A stretch of DNA of 47,207 bases from an uncultured Oscillospiraceae bacterium (GTDB lineage: Bacteria > Bacillota > Clostridia > Oscillospirales > Oscillospiraceae). Every line of letters starts with the position of its first letter. Positions within the stretch are counted from its first letter, which is position 1. The position numbers were made by a program, and so were the translations under genes. Where the stretch lies: the NCBI GenBank assembly GCA_934631005.1, contig CAKTXA010000020.1, positions 1-47,207 of the forward strand, given 5' to 3'. Positions 7,071 through 13,877 of the stretch are shown piece by piece. The notes under the pieces were generated by a model. The model saw only the letters and a list, made by a program, of their open reading frames with translations, was not told the DNA's origin and made no database searches.

Positions 7071-7161
7071 AGCGCTCGCTGACGGCATATTCGCAGTCGG
7101 CGAAGATGAGATCGTCAATGTCGCCGCGGTCGGCGGCGGTGCGGCTCGATGTGTTTTGCAT
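7069..7161 (-). CDS. Small ORF, 30 codons, unknown function
   Basis: Reads MQNTSSRTAADRGDIDDLIF then ADCEYAVSER and a TGA stop. GGGAG lies seven bases before the ATG, and a hairpin follows directly after the stop, so the unit has the outline of a short gene. The peptide is acidic, hydrophilic and has one cysteine. It lies divergent from the HTH-kinase gene. I do not recognise the family. A -10-like TAGAAT is seen upstream without a convincing -35. It could be a real small protein, a leader peptide or chance; the case rests on the ribosome site and the terminator. Confidence 0.4.
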   Translation of the reverse strand: MQNTSSRTAADRGDIDDLIFADCEYAVSER

Positions 7162-7265
7162 AGCGGTGCTCCCTTCCAAAAATCGTACAGACCATTCTAT
7201 GCGGCGGCGGGGCAAAATATCTACAACTCACAGTTGAAAAATTTTGCGATTCCCGCGCCGGTTGC

Positions 7266-7293
7266 TTGCACTTTGCGCGATACGCATTATAAT
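7266..7293 (+). promoter_or_regulatory. Promoter of the HTH-kinase / nagB cluster
   Basis: TTGCAC (7266-7271), 16-base spacer, TATAAT (7288-7293). An inverted repeat CAACT-N3-AGTTG at 7223-7235 lies about 30 bases upstream of the -35 and could be an operator, perhaps for the encoded HTH protein itself. Confidence 0.7.
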
Positions 7294-7326
7294 AGAAAGC
7301 AGAAAAGAACGAAACGGGGCGGGCGT

Positions 7327-8478
7327 ATGTTTGACCTGAAGACCTTCGCGGGCAATGTCCATAAATTCCGCCTGCGGCAGCATATGACGCAGACGCAGAT
7401 CGCGCGGCGGCTGTTCGTCACGCCGCAGACGGTGTCCAAGTGGGAAAACGCCGAGGCGGCGCCGGATCTGTATAATCTCTGCAATCTGGCGCAGATTTTG
7501 AACGTGAGCGTCGGGCAGCTGTTGGGCGAGGAGACGGGCGGCGCGGAGCGGCGCGTGATGATCGGGCTGGACGGCGGCAATACGCGCACGGAGCTGTGCC
7601 TGTTCAGTGACGACGGGCGCGTGCTCAACCACCTGACGCTCGGCGGCACGAACCCGAATACGGTGGGCCTGGAAACGGCCTGCCAGATCCTGCAGCTCGG
7701 CATCGACCAGCTGATGAGCATCGAGGCGGGCGTGCAGGGCCTGTTCGGCGGCTTTGCGGGCGTGGAGAGCGAAAATAACCGCCGCGCGCTGTCGCAGTTT
7801 TTGCGGCGGCAGTATCCGCGGGTACAGTCGTTCGTCGACTCGGATATTCAGAACGTGCTCCACAGCGTGCGCGGTTTGGAGCGCTGCGTCGCAGTCATCT
7901 GCGGCAGCGGCGTGGTGGTATTCGGCGCGGGCGACGGCGCGCTTCGCCGCGCGGGCGGCTACGGCCACCTGCTCGATGACGGCGGCAGCAGCTATCACAT
8001 CGGCCACGATGTGCTGCGCGCGTGCCTGATGATGGACGACGGCATTCTGCAGCCGTCACTGCTGCTGCAGCTGGCCGAAAAAAAGCTCGGCGGCAGCGTG
8101 CGCACGCGGCTGGACTGGCTGTATGCGCGGGGCGTTGAGTATATCGCGTCCTACGCGCCGCTCGCGTTTGACGCGTATGCGCAGGGAGACGCAGCGGCGG
8201 AGGCCATCCTGCGGCAGAATTTTGAGCGGCTGAGCAAGCTCATCCTTCACGTGCGCGCGAGCGGGGACTATGGCGAGAGCGTCATCCTCGGCGGTGAGCT
8301 GACGGTCTACCGCGACGTGCTGGAGCGCTTTTTGCACGAGACGCTCGGCGCCGGGACAAAGCTCATCTTCCCGGAGCTGCCGCCGGTTTACGGCGCGTGC
8401 GTACACTGCTGCGGGCTGTGCGGCGTGCAGACCGACGCGGCGTTTGATGAAAATTTCCGCCGGACGCTCGTCCGGTGA
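7327..8478 (+). CDS. XRE-type HTH regulator fused to a BadF/BcrA/GlcNAc-kinase-like ATPase domain
   Basis: A 383-residue two-domain protein. Residues 8-68 form an XRE/Cro helix-turn-helix (MTQTQIARRLFVTPQTVSKWE). Residues about 77-370 are an ASKHA-fold kinase of the BadF/BadG/BcrA/NagK type: phosphate-1 motif GLDGGNTRTE (80-89), an acidic VDSD (170-173) where the catalytic Asp is expected, and phosphate-2 motif CGSGVVVFG (192-200). The segment matching GDEGSGYWIG in GlcNAc kinases reads DDGGSSYHIG, so a normally acidic position is Gly. It is 15 bases upstream of nagB, which suggests amino-sugar sensing or phosphorylation coupled to DNA binding. Whether it is an active kinase or a sugar-sensing repressor is open. 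ATG 7327 is chosen as the start of the HTH domain; the ribosome site is weak. Confidence 0.8.
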   Translation: MFDLKTFAGNVHKFRLRQHMTQTQIARRLFVTPQTVSKWENAEAAPDLYNLCNLAQILNVSVGQLLGEETGGAERRVMIGLDGGNTRTELCLFSDDGRVLNHLTLGGTNPNTVGLETACQILQLGIDQLMSIEAGVQGLFGGFAGVESENNRRALSQFLRRQYPRVQSFVDSDIQNVLHSVRGLERCVAVICGSGVVVFGAGDGALRRAGGYGHLLDDGGSSYHIGHDVLRACLMMDDGILQPSLLLQLAEKKLGGSVRTRLDWLYARGVEYIASYAPLAFDAYAQGDAAAEAILRQNFERLSKLILHVRASGDYGESVILGGELTVYRDVLERFLHETLGAGTKLIFPELPPVYGACVHCCGLCGVQTDAAFDENFRRTLVR

Positions 8479-8493
8479 ACAGGAGGTACAACG

Positions 8494-9216
8494 ATGGAGG
8501 TTCAAATCTTAAACGATCGCGCGGCGGTCGCCGCGCAGGCGGCGCAGCTCGTCGCGGCGCAGATCCGCGAAAAGCCGGACTGCGTTCTGGGGCTTCCCAC
8601 GGGCGAGACGCCCATCGGGATGTATGACAGGCTGGCGGAGCAGTGCGCCGCCGGAGCGCTCGACTTTTCGCGCGTGACCACGTTCAATCTCGACGAATAC
8701 TACCCGATCGCGCCGGAGCATCCGCAGTCCTACCGCTATTTTATGAATAAGCACCTGTTCTCGCGTGTGAACATCCCGATGGAGAGCACCCATGTGCCCG
8801 GCGGGCAGGGCGACGCGGACGAGAACTGCCGCGCGTATGAGCAGGCGATCGCCGCCGCGGGCGGGGTCGATCTGCAGGTGCTCGGCATCGGCCGCAACGG
8901 GCACATCGGCTTTAACGAGCCGAACAGCGCCCCTGATTCGCGCACGCACCGCGTGACGCTGACCGAAAACACCATCGAGGCAAACGCCCGCTTCTTTGAA
9001 AGCGCCGACGACGTGCCGCGGCACGCCGTGACGATGGGCCTTGGGACGATCCTGGACGCGCGGCGCATCCTGCTGCTTGCCACGGGCGCGGAAAAATTCG
9101 ACGCGCTGCACAAGCTGCTGGCGGGCAGGTTCGACTCCACCTGCCCGGCCACGGTCCTGCTGCGGCATGAAAACGTGACCATCCTCTGCGACCGCGCCGC
9201 CTTTGAGGGCGTGTGA
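8494..9216 (+). CDS. nagB: Glucosamine-6-phosphate deaminase
   Basis: A 240-residue enzyme converting glucosamine-6-phosphate to fructose-6-phosphate and ammonia in the cytoplasm, the entry of GlcNAc and sialic acid carbon into glycolysis. Clear motifs: GLPTGETP (33-40, phosphate loop), NLDEYY with D67 as the expected proton-transfer base, and GIGRNGHIGFNEP (131-143) with H137 and E142 matching the catalytic His and Glu of E. coli NagB. AGGAGG lies upstream of the ATG. It is shorter than E. coli NagB (266) and lacks its C-terminal allosteric tail, as in Bacillus. It follows the HTH-kinase gene closely, so the two are likely one transcript. Confidence 0.95.
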   Translation: MEVQILNDRAAVAAQAAQLVAAQIREKPDCVLGLPTGETPIGMYDRLAEQCAAGALDFSRVTTFNLDEYYPIAPEHPQSYRYFMNKHLFSRVNIPMESTHVPGGQGDADENCRAYEQAIAAAGGVDLQVLGIGRNGHIGFNEPNSAPDSRTHRVTLTENTIEANARFFESADDVPRHAVTMGLGTILDARRILLLATGAEKFDALHKLLAGRFDSTCPATVLLRHENVTILCDRAAFEGV

Positions 9217-9250
9217 GCGGACAAATTATCGGGAGAAAAGAGACAAGAGC

Positions 9251-10492
9251 ATGAAACAGATCACTGCCATCGTACTCGGCGCGGGCCACCGCGGGGCGGA
9301 CGCCTACGCCGCCTATGCGCTGAATTTTCCGAACGAGCTGAAGATCGTCGGCGTGGCTGAGCCGCGCGATGACCGACGCGCCGCGTTTGCAAAGCTGCAC
9401 GGTATTCCGGCGGAGCACTGCTTTGCCAGCTGGAAGGACGCGCTGGCACAGGAGAAATTTGCCGACTGCGTGTTTGTCTGCACGCAGGACAGGGAGCATT
9501 TTGCGCCCGTGATGCAGGCGCTGGAGCTGGGCTATGACGTGCTGTGTGAAAAGCCGATGAGCCAGGACCGCGCGGAGCTGCTGGCCATGGGCGAAAAGGC
9601 GAAGCAGACCGGCCGCGTGCTGTCCATCTGCCACGTGCTGCGCTATTCGCCGTTTTTCGGGAAGCTCAAGGAGCTGCTGGACAGCGGCGACATCGGCCAG
9701 CTCGTGTCCATCCAGCACATCGAGAGCGTGGGCTACTGGCACGCGGCGCACAGCTATGTGCGCGGCAACTGGCGGCGCAGCGACGAGACCAGCCCCATGA
9801 TCCTCGCCAAGTGCTGCCACGATATGGACATCCTCACGTGGCTGATCGGCAGCCGCTGCCGCACGGTCAGCAGCTTTGGCTCGCAGGCGCATTTTAACGC
9901 CGCGCACAAGCCCGACGGCGCGCCGGAATACTGCATGGACGGCTGCGCCCACCGCGACACGTGCCCGTATTACGCCCCGCGCTTTTATCTGGAGCACCCG
10001 AAGGCGACCGCGCCGGGCGGCTTTGCCGCCGTGGTGAGCCTCGACCCCTCGCGCGAGGCGGTGCTGGACGCGCTGCGGCACGGGCCGTATGGCCGGTGCG
10101 TGTACCAGTGCGACAACGATGTGGTGGACAATCAGGTGGTGAACCTGCTGTATGAAAACGGCGTGAGCGTCAGCATGGCGATGTGCGCCTTTACCGAGCG
10201 CTGCGAGCGGGTGATCAACGTGATGGGCAGCCGCGGGCAGATCGTCGGCAATATGGAGCAGTCCACACTGGAGGTGCGCGAATTTGCCAGCGGCAACCGC
10301 ACCGTGCTGCAGATCAAAACGCCCGCGGGTGGCCACAGCGGCAGCGACACCGCGATGATGCGCGAATTTCTGCGCGTGCTGCGCAGCGGCGGCGAGAGCC
10401 GGACGAACGTGGACGCGTCGGTGGAGAGCCACCTGATGGCGCTGGCGGCGGAGCAGAGCCGCCTGTCCGGCGGCGCGCCGGTCAGCCTGTAA
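9251..10492 (+). CDS. Gfo/Idh/MocA family NAD(P)-dependent oxidoreductase
   Basis: A 413-residue protein. The N-terminal Rossmann fold begins IVLGAGHRGADAYA (about 7-20), and the family motif LCEKPMS (about 97-103) precedes the C-terminal substrate domain. A cysteine group, EYCMDGCAHRDTCPYYAP, sits in the C-terminal half as in a subset of Firmicutes homologues. Members oxidise or reduce sugars and cyclitols, for example removing or shifting groups at C3. Position 34 bases after nagB suggests an amino-sugar or glycoside substrate, but the substrate cannot be read from the sequence. The start at ATG 9251 begins directly before the Rossmann strand; an upstream ATG at 9203 would overlap nagB and adds 16 residues unlike the family. 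Confidence 0.82.
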   Translation: MKQITAIVLGAGHRGADAYAAYALNFPNELKIVGVAEPRDDRRAAFAKLHGIPAEHCFASWKDALAQEKFADCVFVCTQDREHFAPVMQALELGYDVLCEKPMSQDRAELLAMGEKAKQTGRVLSICHVLRYSPFFGKLKELLDSGDIGQLVSIQHIESVGYWHAAHSYVRGNWRRSDETSPMILAKCCHDMDILTWLIGSRCRTVSSFGSQAHFNAAHKPDGAPEYCMDGCAHRDTCPYYAPRFYLEHPKATAPGGFAAVVSLDPSREAVLDALRHGPYGRCVYQCDNDVVDNQVVNLLYENGVSVSMAMCAFTERCERVINVMGSRGQIVGNMEQSTLEVREFASGNRTVLQIKTPAGGHSGSDTAMMREFLRVLRSGGESRTNVDASVESHLMALAAEQSRLSGGAPVSL

Positions 10493-10507
10493 GGAACAGG
10501 CTTTTTG
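10484..10507 (+). terminator. Terminator of the nag cluster
   Basis: AGCCTGT (10484-10490) pairs with ACAGGCT (10496-10502), followed by TTTTG. The stem overlaps the oxidoreductase stop codon and ends immediately before the tRNA promoter. Confidence 0.75.
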
Positions 10508-10536
10508 TTGACAGCGCCGGGGTTCTGTTGTAGAAT
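10508..10536 (+). promoter_or_regulatory. Promoter of tRNA-Arg
   Basis: TTGACA (10508-10513), 17-base spacer, TAGAAT (10531-10536), 10 bases before the tRNA. Confidence 0.85.
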
Positions 10537-10546
10537 ACCCAGGTAA

Positions 10547-10622
10547 GCCCCAGTAGCTCAGGGGATAGAGCATTCGCCTCCTAAGCGAAGGGTCGGACGT
10601 TCGAATCGTCTCTGGGGTGCCA
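10547..10622 (+). tRNA. tRNA-Arg (anticodon CCT)
   Basis: A 76-nt cloverleaf with an encoded CCA end. Acceptor GCCCCAG pairs with CTGGGGT (first pair G-T); D arm GCTC/GAGC; anticodon stem TTCGC/GCGAA with loop CTCCTAA giving anticodon CCT, which reads AGG; T arm GGACG-TTCGAAT-CGTCT. It stands alone with its own promoter and a downstream hairpin. Confidence 0.95.
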
Positions 10623-10626
10623 AATA

Positions 10627-10659
10627 CAAACGAGAGCCCGCTTTGCGGACTCTCGTTTG
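10627..10659. terminator. Hairpin after tRNA-Arg
   Basis: A 14-bp stem (CAAACGAGAG arm, loop near CTTTG, one mismatch) starts five bases after the tRNA. No long T-run follows, so it may act as a processing stop or weak terminator. Its arm resembles the H4 hairpin at 5345-5379. Confidence 0.55.
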
Positions 10660-10680
10660 CACAAATCAGCGGCCTGCGGA

Positions 10681-10850
10681 CTTAGGGCAGCACCGCGCAA
10701 TTGCGTCTGCGCGCTTCGGCGGATCTTTTCCGCCAATGCCGCGGTTCGAAAAGCGCGAAATACACAAAGTATTCCTGCGCTTTTCAAACCTTGCCTTGGC
10801 GAAAAATCTCTCGCCGAATCTGCTGGCCGAATTGTGCGGTGTTGCCTTAG
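10681..10850. repeat. Palindromic dispersed repeat, copy 2 (MITE-like)
   Basis: A 170-bp element with imperfect inverted termini: CTTAGGGCAGCACCGCGCAA at the left and, read inward from the right, CTAAGGCAACACCGCACAA. The central stem contains GCGCGAAATA and TATTCCTGCGC. It is the inverted counterpart of the element at 4184-4343. It lies between the tRNA hairpin and the DUF2148 gene and carries no gene. Confidence 0.65.
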
Positions 10851-10888
10851 AACTCCGCGGGGCTTTGCGCGGTCAGGGAGGAATTGCG

Positions 10889-11428
10889 ATGCGGTATTCG
10901 TCAAAGGAACTCGAACAGCGTGCCGTGCTGGACGCGGCGGCGCGGATGTGCGCGGCGGCGCGCACGGCGCCCAAGACCAAGGGCGAGGACCGGCTGGAGA
11001 CGTGCGTGCTCACCGGCGAGGAAAAGGCCCGGCTGGCGGCGCATATGCGCGAGCTGGCCGCAAAATTCGACTATGCGTTTTTCCTGCGCGACGCCGATAA
11101 TCTGGATACGGCGGACTGCGTGGTGCTGCTCGGCGTGCGCGAAAAGCGGCGCGGGCTCGGCGAGGGCTGCGGCTACTGCCACTTTCACGGCTGCGCCGAC
11201 TGCGCGGAACACGGCGGCCTGTGCGCGTTTGACGCCATCGACGTCGGCATCGCCGCGGGCTCCGCGGCTGCCGCGGCGGCAGACGCACGCGTGGACAGCC
11301 GCGTGATGTTCTCCGTCGGCCGCACGGCGCAGGAGCTTGGCTTCCTGGCCGATTCGACGCTCGTCCTCGGCATCCCCGTCAGCGTCAGCGCCAAATCCCC
11401 CTTCTTCGACCGCAAGCCGAAGAAATAA
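10889..11428 (+). CDS. DUF2148 (ferredoxin-domain) protein
   Basis: A 179-residue protein of the DUF2148 family. Features are a cysteine cluster GCGYCHFHGCADC (about 92-104), then DVGIAAGSAAAAAADARVDS, VMFSVGRTAQELG and the C-terminal LGIPVSVSAKSPFFDR, all hallmarks of this family, which is annotated as ferredoxin domain-containing and is common in anaerobes. A metal or Fe-S site at the cysteines is likely; the reaction is unknown. GGAGG lies seven bases before ATG 10889; upstream in-frame sequence is repeat DNA and is excluded. It is monocistronic. Confidence 0.85.
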   Translation: MRYSSKELEQRAVLDAAARMCAAARTAPKTKGEDRLETCVLTGEEKARLAAHMRELAAKFDYAFFLRDADNLDTADCVVLLGVREKRRGLGEGCGYCHFHGCADCAEHGGLCAFDAIDVGIAAGSAAAAAADARVDSRVMFSVGRTAQELGFLADSTLVLGIPVSVSAKSPFFDRKPKK

Positions 11429-11444
11429 ACACGATCATAAAAAG

Positions 11445-11482
11445 CAAGTGCCTCCCGTTTTTCCGGGAGGCACTTGTTTTTT
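11445..11482. terminator. Bidirectional terminator, DUF2148 / LacI
   Basis: A perfect 13-bp stem (CAAGTGCCTCCCG at 11445-11457, CGGGAGGCACTTG at 11464-11476) flanked by an A-run on the left and six T on the right, between convergent genes. Confidence 0.9.
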
Positions 11483-11498
11483 ATGTGGAAAGCGGCGC

Positions 11499-12524
11499 TC
11501 AGAGCCGCTTGACGGTCTGGCGGCGGACGATGTGCGTTTTCATCAGGTTGACCGGCTCATACGGCTGGCCGTTCATAATGGCGTAGAGCAGCTGCATAGC
11601 GTTTGCGCCCATCGCGGCCTTGTCCAGCGCCATCGTGCTCAGCGGCGGCTCGATGAAGTCGGACACGACCAGACCGTCGATGCTCATAAACGACATATCC
11701 TCCGGGATGCGCAGGCCTGCGCGCTTGGCGCACTTGATGGCGTCAATGGCAAAGATGTCGCCCGCGCAGAACACGGCGGTCGGACGCTTTTTGCAGGCGA
11801 GGATGTTTTCCAGCCGCCCCGGCAGGGGAGACTCCTCGACGGCGTCGATCTGCACCCACTCCGGGTGGCAGACCAGCCCCGCGTCCCGCAGTGCGGCGGT
11901 GTACCCGCCGAAGGTGCTCAGGTGATACTCCATGGCGGCGTCCGCGCCGATGAAGCCGATGTCGGTGTGGCCGTTGTCGATGAGGTACTGCGTCGCGCGG
12001 TAGGATGCGTCGTAATAATCCATCTCCAAAAGCGGGATCGAGCCGTCCTTTTTCACGTGCGAGTCTACGCAGAGGAAGGGGAAGTGCTCATTTTGCAGCG
12101 TGGTCACGACGGCCGGGTCGGCGGCCTGGATGAAGATGACGCCGTCGGCGTCGCCGGTTCGGACGGTGTCGACCACGTAGTCAAAGTTGCTGCGCGCGTC
12201 GCTCGCGGTAAAGTCTACGCTGGTGAAGATGATGTTGTAGCCGAGCCGCCGGCTCTCCCGGAAAATGCCCATCAGCACCTCCAGCGAGAAGAAGTTAAAG
12301 AGCGTGTACTGATACTGCCGCATGACCACGTGCACGGTCATGCTCTTGCGCAGCGTCAGGCGGCGGGTGTGGACGTTTGGCTTGTAGCCGGTCTCGTCAA
12401 TGATCGCCTGCACGCGGCTGCGTGTCTCGTCGCAGATGCCGGGGCGCCCGTTGAGCACAAAGGACACCGTTGCGGTGGATACGTTCGCCATTCTCGCGAT
12501 GTCGCTGATCGTCAGCTTTGCCAT
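11499..12524 (-). CDS. LacI family transcriptional regulator
   Basis: A 341-residue repressor. The N-terminal LacI helix-turn-helix with hinge is clear: TISDIARMANVSTATVSFVL (5-24), then RSRVQAIIDETGYKPN. The rest is a periplasmic-binding-type sugar sensor (about 62-341) with DGVIFIQAADP and DNGHTDIGFIGA. It is divergent from the phosphotriesterase/alpha-galactosidase/ABC operon, and a LacI-type palindrome sits in that operon's leader, so it most likely represses those genes until a galactoside-type inducer binds. AGGAG precedes ATG 12524. Confidence 0.93.
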   Translation of the reverse strand: MAKLTISDIARMANVSTATVSFVLNGRPGICDETRSRVQAIIDETGYKPNVHTRRLTLRKSMTVHVVMRQYQYTLFNFFSLEVLMGIFRESRRLGYNIIFTSVDFTASDARSNFDYVVDTVRTGDADGVIFIQAADPAVVTTLQNEHFPFLCVDSHVKKDGSIPLLEMDYYDASYRATQYLIDNGHTDIGFIGADAAMEYHLSTFGGYTAALRDAGLVCHPEWVQIDAVEESPLPGRLENILACKKRPTAVFCAGDIFAIDAIKCAKRAGLRIPEDMSFMSIDGLVVSDFIEPPLSTMALDKAAMGANAMQLLYAIMNGQPYEPVNLMKTHIVRRQTVKRL

Positions 12525-12545
12525 TTCGCGTCACTCCTTTTCTAT

Positions 12546-12574
12546 ATCGTAAGGGGTCTTTGCACAGAAGTCAA
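12546..12574 (-). promoter_or_regulatory. Promoter of the lacI-type gene
   Basis: Minus strand TTGACT (12569-12574), 17-base spacer, TACGAT (12546-12551). Confidence 0.65.
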
Positions 12575-12712
12575 CAGAAAAGTCGTAATTAAACAGTTTT
12601 AATTTTTTGACGAAACTTGAAAAAATGTTGGTGAGTATATCTAAATTTTCAGCGTGAGAATTATCCGAAAAAACGAAAAATCCTATTAAACAAATTAAAC
12701 TTCCGCAGAGCG

Positions 12713-12741
12713 TTGACAAGAAAGCGGAAGTCTGGTATGAA
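12713..12741 (+). promoter_or_regulatory. Promoter of the galactoside operon
   Basis: TTGACA (12713-12718), 17-base spacer, TATGAA (12736-12741). The 190 bases between this and the LacI promoter are AT-rich and hold no gene I can support. Confidence 0.8.
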
Positions 12742-12753
12742 TATGGCATGAGA

Positions 12754-12770
12754 ACTTAAGCGCTTTAACA
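12754..12770. promoter_or_regulatory. LacI-family operator
   Basis: AACTTAAGCGCTTTAAC has the core AAGCGCTT (12758-12765), the symmetric centre typical of LacI/GalR operators. It lies just downstream of the expected transcription start, where a bound repressor would block elongation or promoter clearance. The cognate regulator is most likely the divergent gene at 11499. Confidence 0.7.
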
Positions 12771-12788
12771 AAATCGGAGGTATGAAGG

Positions 12789-13832
12789 ATGAGTCTTTCC
12801 GTGCAGACGGTCCTCGGCGCGATCGCGCCGGAGCAGATGGGATTTACGCTGCCGCACGAGCATCTGTTCTGGGATCTTGGCTTTTATCTCGACAAGTCCG
12901 TAGATCCGAACGATCCGCGCGATGTGCGTAACGCGCCGCTGACGATGGATCAGCTTGGGAACCTGCGCTACCATATGTATGAGTATCGCGACAATCTGGT
13001 GCAGACCGATGTGGATACCGCCGCGCAGGAGCTTATCTGGTACCGCGAATGCGGCGGCGGGACGATCTGCGATAACTCGGCGGTGGGCATGGGGCGCTTT
13101 CCGGAGAAGATCCGCGAGGCCTCGGCGCGCAGCGGTGTGCACGTCGTCCTCGGCACGGGCGCGTATTGCAGCTACACGCTGCCGGAATGGATGGCGCGCA
13201 TGGATAAAAGCGAGATGGCGGAATTCTTCGTCCACGAGCTGGAGACCGGTATCGGCGATACGGGCATCCGCTGCGGCTTCATCGGTGAGATCGGCATTAA
13301 CGAGGGCTTCCCGGAGGGCGACCGCCGGTCGCTGGCGGCGGCTGCGATCGCACAGAAGCAGACGGGCGCGGCCATCCTCATCCACCAGCCGGGGCTGGAG
13401 CATTGGGCGGACGAGATGTTCCGCATTATTGAGGAAAACGGCGGCAGTCTGGAAAAGACCATTCTATGCCACTGCGACCCCTTAATGGACGACCCGGCGT
13501 ATATCGACCATATGGCCAAGAGCGGTGCGAACATCTCCTATGACTTTTTTGGGCTGGAGTTCGTGATGACGCTCAAGGGCTACAAAAACCTCTGGCTGCC
13601 CACAGATCACCAGCGCATCGCGGCCATCGCCGATCAGATCGCACGGGGAAATCTGGAAAAGCTGTTTATGTCGCACGACACGGTCTATAAGTCCATGCTC
13701 CGGAAATACGGTGGCTATGGCTACGTGCACCTGATGCGCGATATGATCCCGCTGATGCTGGCGGAGGGCTATGAAGCCGACTGGATCGAGCAGATCACAA
13801 AGTGCAATCCGCAGCGGGTCTTTGCCCGCTGA
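12789..13832 (+). CDS. Phosphotriesterase-related (PTE/PHP-type) amidohydrolase
   Basis: A 347-residue TIM-barrel metallohydrolase. The binuclear metal ligands can be assigned: H23 and H25 (LPHEH), E167 in GFIGEIG as the bridging residue, H199 (LIHQPG), H228 (LCHCD) and D297 (SHDT). Bacterial phosphotriesterase has a carboxylated Lys at the bridging position; E. coli PHP and its relatives have Glu, as here, so this is the PHP-like branch. Those proteins are better viewed as lactonases or esterases than phosphotriesterases. As first gene of an alpha-galactoside operon it may open a sugar lactone, which is inference. GGAGG lies eight bases before ATG 12789. Confidence 0.85.
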   Translation: MSLSVQTVLGAIAPEQMGFTLPHEHLFWDLGFYLDKSVDPNDPRDVRNAPLTMDQLGNLRYHMYEYRDNLVQTDVDTAAQELIWYRECGGGTICDNSAVGMGRFPEKIREASARSGVHVVLGTGAYCSYTLPEWMARMDKSEMAEFFVHELETGIGDTGIRCGFIGEIGINEGFPEGDRRSLAAAAIAQKQTGAAILIHQPGLEHWADEMFRIIEENGGSLEKTILCHCDPLMDDPAYIDHMAKSGANISYDFFGLEFVMTLKGYKNLWLPTDHQRIAAIADQIARGNLEKLFMSHDTVYKSMLRKYGGYGYVHLMRDMIPLMLAEGYEADWIEQITKCNPQRVFAR

Positions 13833-13877
13833 CAGGCAATGCGGAAAATGCGGAACACAAAGGAGGGCCTGCCATCT

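Noticed and set aside
10643..10888. N-terminal extension of the DUF2148 protein
   Set aside because: The extra 82 codons come from the tRNA hairpin and the palindromic repeat, while GGAGG stands correctly before ATG 10889.
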